Notes under the pieces: model-generated
Told to the model about the DNA's origin: nothing
Seen by the model: only the letters and a program-made list of their open reading frames with translations
Databases searched by the model: none
Assembly: GCA_949825025.1 (NCBI GenBank)
Contig: OX463780.1
Span: forward strand, 24,320,229 to 24,384,228
Direction: 5' to 3'
Length of the DNA stretch: 64,000 nucleotides
Source: Siphlonurus alternatus
Lineage: Eukaryota; Arthropoda; Insecta; Ephemeroptera; Siphlonuridae
Translations under genes and position numbers: made by a program
In this document: positions 49,808-64,000 of the stretch, piece by piece
Position numbering within the stretch: the stretch's first letter is position 1
Layout: each line of letters opens with the position of its first letter

Positions 49808-52445
49808 ATTGCTTTAATAATGCTGGAAAAGTAAATAGTCATGGTTTCTCTGTGTACTGTTATTATTGCATCATACAATCAAGCAACTAGTCACGATGGT
49901 GAGTCATCTCGAATGACGCGTAACTTTTGAGCAAAATAATAATTTTAATGCTCCGCAGCGCAGTGGACCGCGGTCATGCAATATTCCATAAATTTATATG
50001 TATTTCAGATTTTAACTTCTTATGGAAAATAATAAAGGAAAAAATAGTTTCAGAACGCCCACATGGGAAAAAAAATATATAAATAACATAATAGGAACAA
50101 ATTTGAAAATTTTACAAGCACTTAAAATATTAAAAATTTAAGGCACACAATTCAATAAAATAATTGTAATTTTCTTCATACATTTATAAGTGGACGTTAT
50201 TTTTAACCTTATATAAATTTATACTGTCGGCATGCAGAAGTGAAAGCTTTATATTTATAAATAAACAAAAAGACTACCAACGTAAACATTATCACATCTC
50301 AACAGACATTGCTCAAGCCGGACAATAATTAAGCTATTACGAAGGCACTAATTAAATACATCGCAACTGCAAAATTATTTAAAAAAAAGCACTGCATGTC
50401 CCCCGTTTTACGACACTTTTTATAAGATTTTTCTTTTTTAGCACGAACACGTGTCACTAATTCACCAATTCCTTGCATTTATTAACAATTCAACAAGATA
50501 TATAATTATAAAATCATACATATAATTATATATAGCGCTATATGATATTCAAAATTCGACAAGAAATATCTGATGGAAACTAAATTAGTATAAAACTCAG
50601 GTTGATCGATATTTTCATGGCTCAATTAATTATATTATTTTTCGTACTTTCAGATCATATAGCATGCAATATCATACGTACCTATATTTCTATTTTTACT
50701 ACACAATAAACAAAACTTTGATATAATTAAAGACAATGAAAATGAATAATAATTCAATAAAAGAGAGCATTTAATTTCCCATACCTTAAAGTGGAAAGGG
50801 TTGAGGTAGGCTTTCCGTCTGACGATTGCTGCTTAACTCCCACGGAAGCACACTTTGTCTGGGGTTTTAACTCAAGCTCTCGGACGCTCGTTTTAATGCG
50901 AATGCAGCACGAGTTCATGTAATGAGCCAAAGCGTGCGTATATCGCCGGGCGACGAAGGCAGCAAGAACGATACGCTGTGGTGTGCGGTGGCTGGGAGCC
51001 AAGCGAATGCGAGACTGCGAGTAACTCTCTGCAGCCCCTCCAGAGGGTAATAATAACGTACAAGTAACCTCCAGTCTATATATTTCATACTTCTCCTCTT
51101 TTCAATTCCGCCAAGTCATTTAAGATAACAAGTCTTAATATTCTAGAACTTACGATATTTTCTAACGTATAATATAACTTTCTTAATTTATTATTTATAT
51201 AAAAGATCAATAAATATGTTGAAAAAAGAAAATTAATTGTAACAAAGTAGGACATGATTGTTTCTTTTTAAACTCTTCTCACCCTTAATTGATTGTGGTA
51301 AGTAGGACAAACCCATCTGTCTACTCGATCCTTATTTTTCACCTGCCCTTGCTGTTGATATTTTGAGACGGGGTCAGCGACAACAAAGCGAAAACGCTTC
51401 TGGTTTGGATTTATGCCAATTTAAAATCATGCAAAAATAGGCATGCAGAACATGGATATACGCGTATAGTGCTGTATATATAGGTAGAGTGGAAAACCCT
51501 TTGCACGACACACTTTGGTGCGAGTAATTAAAAGCCAAGTAACTTCTAATTAAAATTAACGGGCAAAATGAAAAATATGTATCTAACATATAATACATAA
51601 ATTTAATACTTCAAACTGACGTGCTTATATTGTATTGTACAATCGAAAAGCAATAAAATAAATATGAATATGTAAATAAATTGCCAACTATAAAGTGAAT
51701 TATATACGTGGTAAAATTTAATTTCACTTATAATTTTCACAAAAGATTTATAAATATGAACATTATTTGAACATTAATTATTGATGAAACACTCTCACTC
51801 AAATTTATGCATGTTATAAAATCCAGTCAATTTATTTGCATTTGCCATTTTTTTTTTTCTTCCAGATCTAACGTTTGAGCACTATAGCTATAACTATTAG
51901 TTAAAATAAATAAATAAAAAATGCTGCATTTTTATTCGTATAATATAAAACGTAGCAACGACTAACAATCTATATTAATTATTCTGTCAATGAGTGTAAA
52001 TATCATAAAAATTTTAGTTTATACAAGACAAGTTTACACTGTTTATATCTTGTATGAATTGTTGGCCATGTATAGAGATTTGAAACAAAAAGATAAGAAG
52101 CCGAAATATACTCTATGTTAAAAGGCTGGCGTGCGTCTCGTAACTTTCTACATATATTATATGGTATTATATATTATATGCTTTTGATATTATATAACTA
52201 CTGTATAATATAATATATGCTGCATAATATAAAAAAAAAATTAAAATAAAATACAATATATAGTAATATAATTATATTATGTCTTTTCGATCGATATATC
52301 CAACATAGATTTGTTAAAATTACTATTTTTTTTAATCGTTCTAGTTTTGGGGTTAGAATTTTAATTATAGAAAATTCCACTGTAAATTATAGTCAGAAGT
52401 TTGTAATTATTTTAATATTATAAAAATAATGATCTTACACGTATG
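49808..52445. other. Non-coding stretch with a candidate upstream exon
   Basis: AT-rich apart from 50785-51040. No other gene or repeat was recognised. Confidence 0.4.
50785..51002 (-). other. Candidate first exon / CpG-richer 5' region on the minus strand
   Basis: A GC-rich block reads on the minus strand to a strong donor (CACTTTAAG|GTATGGG at 50785). Its ATG frame (51002) is not in phase with the PPPDE-PUL exon whose acceptor is at 39575, so if joined it would be 5'UTR. A TATATAGA lies upstream at about 51077-51084. The link to the PPPDE-PUL gene is speculative. Confidence 0.25.
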
Positions 52446-54285
52446 AAATTAGAAATTAGAAATTAGAAATATTTATTTGATCGTTAGGCAGTATACAGTG
52501 AGTAAATCACAATACAAACATAGATCTTGTCAATACAATATATAAATAAATAATATATTTAGATAATAATTAATATATAAAAGCTCAAATATGTTTGTCA
52601 TTTCCAGATTCTTACAAGTTATATATATTTACATTATTGTATTATTTATTTTAGATTGAATCACAAATATATAATTTTTTATGCAATAGACTACTATGAA
52701 TATTGTTCTATATTTTTTCTGGAGACAAATTTAAGCATATCAGTACATGTTATTCTGTAATCACAGTGAAAAAAATCTTTTACATCATAATATTCTTTAA
52801 AGATTAGTACTCTTTTTAACACATTTTTAAATAAAGTGTTATTTTTTACATTTCGGAGCAAGACAGGCAGAAAGTCATAAAACTTTGCTGATTGATAGTA
52901 TGGACTTTTTTCAAAATTAGCAGATAAATGAGATGGTACTACTGTTTTGTTTTTATTACGTGTATTATATAAATGAATATCTCTATTTTCTGTAAATTGG
53001 TCCATATTTTTTCTTTTGAACATTATTAAATTAAAGATATATATAGATGGCATTGTCATAATACCCAAATCAGCAAAATGTGATCTACAAGATTCACGTG
53101 ACTTTAACTTTTTCATAATTCTAACCGATCTTTTCTGCAAAATAAACATTTTATTTATATTGGAGTAATCACTACCCCAAAAAATACTGTTAAGAGAAAG
53201 ACAAGAGTATGTAAATGCAAAATATACTGTTAACAAAGTCTTATCTGATACTACATTTTTAAGGGAATAAAGTGCAAAATTTGCCTTATTAATTTTTTTC
53301 CTTAAAAAGTCTATTTGGTCGTTCCAGCTTAACGTTTCATCAACAATTAAACCTAAAAATTTTGTTTGAGGCGTGGAATGTATATTAGAATCAGATAATT
53401 TTATTAATGGGCTGAGATCAGGTATATTTCTTGGAGTATGAAATTGAATATAATTAGTTTTTTTAGGGTTGAGTATTAACCTATTTTGCAAACAATAGTT
53501 TTCTAATTCTTTAACTGCATTATTAGCTTTTTTTGTGAGTTCTTTATCATTTTTAGCTGAAACAATGGCACTAGTATCATCAGCAAATTGGCCTATTTTA
53601 GCACTAGGGACTTTTTCTGACAAATCATTTGTAGTTATTCCGTAGAGATCAGGAGCCAATTTTGTACCCTGAGGAACCCCTAATCGCACCCCTAATTTAT
53701 TAGATTTTACTGAATATGTGGAATTTTGACTATCAATGAATTTTATTTCCACATATTGAGTACGGTCAGTGAGATAAGATTTAAAAAATTCTAAATTTTT
53801 TCCTTGTACCCCAATTTCGTTTAATTTCTTTAAAATTATTTGGGGCTCTAGAGAATCAAATGCTTTTTGCATGTCAAAAAATAGTCCAATACATTTATTT
53901 TTTTCTTCCAGGTTTTGATAAACGGACTTTAACAAATCAAAAGTTGCTGTTTCCGTAGACCTGCTTGCAACAAATCCATGTTGGGTCTCACTTATTAAAT
54001 TATTATCTTTTCTGTGTTCGTCCAATTGTAACTTGATAAACCCCTCAAACACTTTAGAAAATACTGACTGCTTTCCTATTGGTCTATGATTTGACATGAG
54101 CTCTTTTGGTCCTGATTTGTGATATGGGGTGGTTGATGTTTCTTTTAATACTCTGGGGTATATTGAATTATTTATAGATTCGTTAATTAAATAAGATAAT
54201 GGGACTGATAATAAATAAGAACAAAATTTTACTAAATAATATGGAATTTCGTCTGGACCCGCAGCACTGATTTTATTGTACTATA
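52446..54285 (-). mobile_element. 5'-truncated non-LTR retrotransposon
   Basis: It comprises an open RT frame (54285-52694), a short 3'UTR and a tail of (TTTCTAA)-type repeats at 52446-52470. The 5' end stops inside the RT N-terminal region; endonuclease and ORF1 are missing. Short-repeat tails instead of poly(A) fit CR1/L2-like clades. Confidence 0.8.
52694..54285 (-). CDS. Reverse transcriptase (non-LTR type), 5' truncated
   Basis: About 530 codons without a stop; an ATG at 54097 would give 467 residues. Motifs in order: SAAGPDEIPYYLVKF, NHRPIGKQSVFSKVFEGFI, QHGFVASRST, LFFDMQKAFDSLEP, LGVPQGTKLAPDLYGI and the catalytic FADDTSAIV. Next come QFHTPRN and a thumb-like region ending in a Lys-rich C-terminus. 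These define a non-LTR RT of the jockey/CR1 group. The first Asp of FADD is preceded by Ala where Val or Ile is also common. It is intact as far as it goes, implying a recent insertion, but it lacks an endonuclease so cannot move by itself. Confidence 0.85.
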
Positions 54286-54417
54286 CACAATCGAATCACA
54301 ATATATATGAGTGTAAAATAATTACCTTACTGTGCTATTATCCTCGCTGATATTATCGTTCACTTTTCACTTAAAACACAAACACACAGGATATGCACAA
54401 CTAAACAATGAAACAAT

Positions 54418-54473
54418 TAACAACACTACGTGCGTTTCGGTACGACTATTGGTACCTTCCTCAGGTGTTATCA
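54418..54473 (-). ncRNA. Hammerhead ribozyme motif (type I, tiny stem III), core intact
   Basis: On the minus strand: stem I TGATAACAC (54473-54465), core CTGAGGA (54464-54458), stem II GGTAC...GTACC, core GAAA (54438-54435), stem III of 3 bp (A-U, C-G, G-C) with a 2-nt loop, and cleavage triplet GTA (54429-54427). It closes with stem I GTGTTGTTA (54426-54418; 9 pairs, two G-U). All conserved core positions (CUGANGA, GAAA, NUH) are present. Predicted cleavage is after the A of GTA. A very short stem III is typical of Penelope-type hammerheads, which are thought to act as dimers. Confidence 0.7.
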
Positions 54474-55186
54474 CGCAACTAACTCAAAACCTCGAGCGGG
54501 TCAAAGTGGAGTCGGGCAGAGCATAGCCCTCTGGTGGCCTCTGGTGGAAGGCCAAGACCAGCAGGGGCGATCGTCAACTGTCAAGATATTAGCCGTCTGA
54601 AATTTAAAAAATAACACGCAAAGTAATGGGGAGGAAATCTTTTTTTAAAAATATTTACCTGATATTATTGAAGGTATCTTGTAGTGCGATACTACTTTAA
54701 TGTAGTCTCCTGCGTGCTGATTATTTTATTTAGTTGATAAATATTATACTACCTGAGAAATATTACGGTAAAGTCAGGGCGGGAACTTGGGTTATATCTT
54801 CGAAGCTTTGGATATGTATCATGACGTCACGGAATAATGAAAATACAAAAAAGTACTTGCATCAACTTTCATACATTATTTTCGATGTATGAACTTTACT
54901 TGATATACAAAGTAAAGAAATTGCAATTAAGTACAGTGAAAGTCACTCGCTATGAAGAAAGGCTTTCAATGTTTATATGACGTCATCGCCAGTAAACTGA
55001 CTTTTTCCTTCGCGGCTTCGCGCATGCGCAGATGTAACAGAAGTCGGGTTCATAAAAGATTAATTAGAGTGTATTAATATTGGTTTTGCGTGAAAAAGAA
55101 GGTTGTTACGCAAGATTTGACTATATTAGAGTTAAACTAGTTTCATTTTCAGAACTCTAGCACACAGCGCAATTGTCGTAAACCGC

Positions 55187-55268
55187 GACCAAAGTGAAGT
55201 CCTCTCCCATTTGATTACACGCAAACCTGCTGCTCAGTAGGACGGCTATTGAAAAGTGGGCGCGGTCA
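55187..55268 (+). repeat. Copy of the internal part of the 6551-6683 MITE
   Basis: CAAAGTGAAGTCCTCTCCCA through GAAAAGTGGGCGCGGTC matches 6575-6650 almost base for base. The flanking TIRs differ: here the core is followed by GGCCTTCCACCAGAGG. Confidence 0.75.
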
Positions 55269-55618
55269 GGTCTTGGCCTTCCACCAGAGGGCTATTCCAC
55301 CAGAGGGCTATGGGCAGAGCGTCGAGGAAGTGGGTGGGTGGGTGGGGGGGGGGATTATGCGTGTATGCATATCACTGCTGGCACGGTGGACACGACGGGA
55401 GGAGGTGGGGGCGAGCACCTGCCCTGAGACCACTTGCTGCTTTTTCCCTTAATTAATTGTTGCCGCGTACGCGCCAGCTTCTCTTTTCTTAATGAATCCA
55501 TCCACATGCAATGATCAAGCTCATATTTGATTTATGATTTATTTAATCCCCATCTTGTCATCTCCGCCGCTTCCCCGACTGACGCTAGTGACCCGCTCGA
55601 GGTTCTGAGTTAGTCGCG

Positions 55619-55678
55619 TGATAACACCTGAGGAAGGTACCAGAAGTTAATTGTACCGAAACGCGCGCAGTGATGTTG
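55619..55678 (+). ncRNA. Hammerhead ribozyme motif, probably inactive copy
   Basis: Stem I TGATAACAC, CTGAGGA (55628-55634), stem II GGTAC...GTACC, GAAA (55658-55661), then GCA (55667-55669) where the left copy has GTA. The invariant U is thus C, which should abolish cleavage. Stem I also has one mismatch (GTGATGTTG). Confidence 0.6.
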
Positions 55679-55926
55679 TTCGAGGATAATAGCCTAGTAA
55701 AAGGTAATTATTTTACCTCGTTAAGTTAGTTTATTTGCCATTATAATTGTTACGTAATTAATGAATAATTTATTAGATAGGTTGTGTCTTTGTTTTGTCC
55801 TTGTATAATATATATTTATGTATAATTTAATTTTAGTTTTATAATAAGGTTTGACTTGATCAATGTTTGTCTCTGTACAAGCCAAATGATTTAAAATAAT
55901 ATAACAAAAATAAAATATTTATTTTT

Positions 55927-56075
55927 TACAATTTTACACCCCTAAGAGCTCACAGCTCGTGGCGGAGTAATGGGTAGGGACACGGCCCGTTTAGAATATC
56001 ACAGACAGGCCGTGGTAGGGAAAGGATGGTGGCCACAGCACAGCCTGTTCCGCGTCCCAGCTCATTCGCATTATT
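55927..56075 (-). mobile_element. 3' fragment of the 5S-type SINE
   Basis: Read on the minus strand it contains CGAGCTGTGAGCTCTTAGGG GTGTA followed by an A-containing tail, plus a duplicated GGCCGTG segment, matching the 3' third of the SINE at 42708-43091. The 5S-like head is absent. Confidence 0.6.
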
Positions 56076-56259
56076 ATTATAATTATATATACTGGATAAT
56101 ATATAATATTATATATACAGTATAATATATATAATGTGTATTTTTGCGTTCAATATTTTACTCTGAGGATATAAAAGTGACGTACATAAATACACTCCCT
56201 AATTTCTAATTTCGGAGGTCCCGCAAAAGGGAGTGATTTGCGACCAATTTTGCAATTTT

Positions 56260-56905
56260 GTTTCATTTTTATTGAAAATTTGTCCGGTGTCCCGGAGGAG
56301 GTTGTTTGCTGATGATGGGAGTTTTGTGTGCACCGGACTGTGCAGGAAAGTAGAAATGAGGGAGATGAGCAAAAGCTACGAGGATCTTGATACTGTAGGG
56401 AAGGGGAGGGGGGGGGGAATAAGAAAATAATGTGAGCCTAAATGCGGGTAAATGCTTTGTTATCATTTTCAGTATAGAAAAAGGGTGAGAAGGGAGGTAA
56501 TGCATGTTAATGAAAGGGGAAGTTTTTAGGGAGGACAACAAGTATTTAGGAGTGGTACAACATGCTTCAAAAGAAGTTAAATTTGAAAGAAAAATATTAT
56601 GCATAATTATGTAACATTAAAGGGAAGGAGAAACTTGGAGTTTGTCACGAGGAAGTTAAATGGGGACAACTGTATTTGTTAAAGACAAAGCGAATAAGAC
56701 CTTGATACATCCAAAGCTTGAGATGCATGAAATGTGTGGGAGCCATATATGGAGGTAAGGAGAAAAGAGCTAGTTGGAGTAGGTTCAGAAGATGAGTTAT
56801 AAGTTAGATACTGGAACTTTATGGCAGCATATAGGAGATGTTGGGAAGTGTTCTTTCTCAAATCGGTTATTAAGGGAGTGGAACTTGCTGCCTGCTGGCA
56901 TATGT
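56260..56905 (+). pseudogene. Decayed reverse transcriptase fragment
   Basis: Different frames carry RRLFADDGSFV (catalytic-motif region), MREMSKSYEDLDTVGK, LNAGKCFVIIFS-like words, DNKYLGVV and finally CSFSNRLLREWNLLPAGIC (typical non-LTR C-terminal 'SF.NR...WN.LP'). They occur in the right order but with frameshifts and stops, so this is an old non-LTR (CR1/jockey-like) copy, distinct from the neighbouring fragments. Confidence 0.5.
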
Positions 56906-56954
56906 ATATATATGGTCCCCAATAACCGAGTGCCTGGATTGGACCGAACATATA

Positions 56955-57725
56955 TCAATGAAACATGTAAAAAAATTAATTGGGCTAATTTTATTTTATA
57001 TTCACTTAGAAAACAAGTGTCTCAAAAATCACTGTTAAGTATTTATTACGCTTATATATATCCGCATTTAGCTTATGGCATAATTTTTTGGGGTCAATAT
57101 CCGGACAAACTCAACAGACTTTTTGTTTTGCAAAAGCGTAGCATACGGACAATATTAAATTTTAAGAAGAGAGATACTTGTGTTACACAATTTAAAAAAC
57201 TTAACATGTTAACATTGCCATGCATCTACGTTTTAAACTGTTGTGTTTATAGGGGTAATCATCCAGAAATTTATACTCAAAATTGTGATGTTCATGCCTA
57301 TGACACTAGAAACAAAGATAAAGTATGTGTGGCAGCGCATAAGTCGAGATTGCTCGAAAAAAGTCCTATCTATCAAACGGCAAAATTGTATGATTTTTTG
57401 CCGAACTGTTTGAGAATTATAGATAGCAATTTATTGTTTAAAAAAAAACTTCAGAATGTTTTAGTTAAAAAGGAGTTTTATTCAGTCAGAGAGTTTTTAA
57501 GTAATAAAATGCCTGAAAATGTCTTGAGTTCGTTGTAGCTAAATCATAAAAAATATGTAATCTTTTTTTTTTTTATCTGATGGTCTCTGTATATTATTGT
57601 GATTTGTTTGTATTTATTGTTTTGCTGCTTTGTTGTGTTGTTTTGTTGTTTTACAATTTCTTCTATGACGTGAACCATGTTATCTTGTATAACCAGTTGT
57701 TTGAAATAAAAAAAAATAAATAAAT
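56955..57725 (+). mobile_element. 5'-truncated non-LTR retrotransposon, C-terminal part
   Basis: A frame open to TAG at 57536 encodes YINETCKKINWANFILYSLR ... FVLQKRSIRTILNFKKRDTC ... YDTRNKDKV ... LYDFLPNCLR. This parallels the C-terminal half of the RT at 52694-54285 (FILQKRSVRIMKKL, YNTRNKNKT, FYDFLPVLLR) but is clearly diverged from it. It is truncated before the catalytic motif. The 3' end is an (AAAT)n tail at 57703-57725. It appears to have landed beside or within the older fragment at 56260-56905. Confidence 0.7.
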
Positions 57726-58732
57726 GTGAGGACGGAGAGTTTTGAGAAGTTTAAAAGTACAGTATGTTGAGTTCTTTAATTGTGAGCCACCATGGTGTAG
57801 CCACATTTGTGGTGTAATCTAATCTAAATTTGACCTGATCAGTGGTACTGCAGCCACGAAAATAATGGACGTGAGTAAGGGAAATTAAATAGACTCTACG
57901 GCACCCCCGACAGCAGAGGCTCTATCAATAGAAAGACACTTCTCACTTTAAGATGGTGAATTTCACTTTCAATCTTCAAAGCAAACTCTCGACTGAATGA
58001 GTATTTTATACGCACACCGCATGCACAACATATGCAGTCGAAGCCATGCAGGTCGAAGCGATGCAGTCTTTTCAGCTAGAGAGCATCCATATACGTATAT
58101 TTTTAATGTCATATCATTTATATGTGTATAAGTTATTATTTATTGATTTGTTATGTTGTGTGTATAATATAAGATTTTATGTTTTTTATGTTTATGCAAT
58201 ATGTATACTGTAAGAGTGTTCAATAAAAACTTTAATTAATATACGTGTACGTATATTATGTTATGCAATGCAACAGACAATTAAGTTACAATTTCGTAGC
58301 TTATAATTAATCGAAAGCTTGAGCATGCCTGCAGAGCTCTATAACAGCTAGTTATAGTATAACATACAGTACGTATTCTCATATTCTCATGCGTACAGTA
58401 TTCCTTACCATTGTTTTCTTACAGGTGGAAGATTTGAGATTTCTGCAGCTGATGTCAGTTCAGCATTTTCATATATATTATATATACAAACAAATTATGT
58501 CGGAAGAACGTTCAGAAGAGAAGAGCCGTCTCTAAATTCAGTAAATTCACAACGGAATAATGTTTTCACTGCAGTCAAATGTGTGATACGTTTTTCTCGA
58601 TTTAACTTTTCCTTTCTCCTTGCTGATGTCAGCTGTTTAAGAGGCGGGGCTAACAGCTGATTTGTCGTCTGCTAGGAAGCGCATTTTACAAAAAAAAAAC
58701 AAACAACCTAAACACCTCTGCGGAAAGTTTCG
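57726..58732. other. Non-coding stretch
   Basis: No gene or convincing repeat structure seen. Confidence 0.35.
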
Positions 58733-59297
58733 AGAATCAAGATGGCGCGCCAGAGTGAGCAACGCCGACGTGACTCTCCGCTCAAATTGTCTGTCCTCTC
58801 CTGGTAACTATCCCTATCCTATTCTATATATTAATCGTCTTGATTTCTATACTCCTATCCCCAGTCAATTTGATTCATAATCATTATCTCGCCTCACCGC
58901 ATCCACATAATCCTACTTTGACCCTGCTCTTCGGTCGGCCCACAGGAGTCGACACGTTGAGAATCTTTCAAATTCCTGCCATTCCTTGCATGTTGTCGCC
59001 TGCATCATCAACCTACATTATTGCACCCCACACCACACCGTCAACCCAATGTCCTAAAATCCAACCAATTCCTTGTGTGGTTTTGGTTCACCCACGGTAA
59101 CACGTGGTGGGCATATAGGTACCACTTCCATCATCACCTTGCATCCCACATTCCATAATCATCCTATCCATTGTTCGTCCATTATCCTTTACAAGACCCT
59201 GCAAAAAACAGTTCAACTATACAATTGATCCAAGTTACTCAGTACGTGGAATTATAGCCGTTTAGGCTCCTTCCAACAATTGTAAGAAGAAGAAGAA
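58733..59297 (+). mobile_element. 565-bp retroposon (SINE or deleted LINE) with a 13-bp target duplication
   Basis: GCGGAAAGTTTCG occurs immediately before (58720-58732) and after (59298-59310). The insert begins AGAATCAAGATGGCGCGCC and ends with an (AAG)n-type tail (GTAAGAAGAAGAAGAA), the signature of target-primed reverse transcription. No ORF of note. The 5' AAGATGGCG resembles a YY1 site found at some LINE 5' ends. Confidence 0.75.
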
Positions 59298-59627
59298 GCG
59301 GAAAGTTTCGGAGGTAGAAATAAAAATAGTAATTTAAAATAATCAAAACGTGACACTGCTACAACAGTATAATTTCATGGAATATTTACTCAGGTTGTTA
59401 ACTTTGAATACGTGTTAAAATCAGGAATATTATATGCGCATTTTCGTTAAATTTTCCTCATATTTGTAACACGTGTACGATTTTGTCCTACTTTTCATGA
59501 CACGCCGTATAGCATACAGTACGTGTTACGTGTGTGTTTTGTATAGCCTCGGGGTTATAGCTGGTTTTAAATTTCATAGAGGCACGTGATTGCATGCATG
59601 AAGATAAAATATACAGTATTATAGACA

Positions 59628-64000
<4,373 letters not shown>

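Larger units (their letters stand above)
54312..55720. mobile_element. Inverted-repeat element with hammerhead motifs (Penelope/retrozyme-like pseudo-LTRs)
   Basis: The left arm (54312-54573) and right arm (55260-55720) are inverted copies. Outer ends are GTAAAATAATTACCTT and its complement; inner marks are GACCCGCTCGAGG and GGTCTTGGCCTTCCACCAGA. The right arm is interrupted by a G-rich insert (about 55326-55585). Each arm carries one hammerhead-ribozyme-like motif, as in the pseudo-LTRs of Penelope-like elements and retrozymes. No Penelope-type RT is in the window, so this copy would be non-autonomous. The adjacent RT (52694-54285) is of a different type. Confidence 0.6.

Overview
The window is animal nuclear DNA. 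It is AT-rich, its genes are split by introns with GT/AG ends, it carries many (TA)n microsatellites, and most of it is transposon-derived. The gene families (a DUF4806 protein, a PPPDE-PUL protein and an insect-type GMC oxidoreductase) and the repeat types suggest an arthropod, perhaps a crustacean. That is inference; nothing here fixes the species. There is no prokaryotic signature.

Three host genes were reconstructed exon by exon with consistent splice phases. (1) 1076-7056 (+): a 661-residue protein in 7 exons with a C-terminal DUF4806 domain. It follows the 3' end of a transposase-like ORF (1-421). (2) 28596-39541 (-): a 567-residue protein in 10 exons that joins an N-terminal PPPDE (DeSI-type) thiol isopeptidase domain to a C-terminal PUL domain. 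(3) 59628-64000 (+): the first 10 exons of a GMC (FAD) oxidoreductase that runs off the right edge. A small two-exon ORF for a single-pass membrane protein at 23334-23773 is tentative.

The rest is a dense set of mobile and repeated DNA. 6.5-16 kb: a hAT-like MITE, a 2.6-kb fold-back element with minisatellite arms inserted in a TA repeat, and a ~375-bp tandem repeat split by a 1.2-kb TIR element. 18.2-21.8 kb: a ~161-bp satellite of about 22 monomers. 22-23 kb: a LINE tail and hAT-like MITEs with 8-bp target duplications. 30.3-32.3 kb: a 2,001-bp TIR transposon inside an intron of the PPPDE-PUL gene. 42.7 kb: a 5S-rRNA-derived SINE. 43.9-49.8 kb: a complete, apparently very young LTR retrotransposon that encodes only Gag. 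52.4-54.3 kb: a 5'-truncated non-LTR retrotransposon with an open RT frame. 54.3-55.7 kb: an inverted-repeat element carrying two hammerhead-ribozyme motifs. 56-59.3 kb: further LINE/SINE remnants, one with a clear 13-bp target-site duplication.

Two systems deserve most attention. The Gag-only retrotransposon has a textbook -1 frameshift cassette: an A AAA AAC heptamer, a 0-frame stop two codons on, and a 10-bp perfect stem 8 nt downstream. It leads not to pol but to a short basic extension. The inverted hammerhead pair has one motif with all core bases and one with a lesion at the cleavage triplet. All calls come from reading the sequence; no database search was run.
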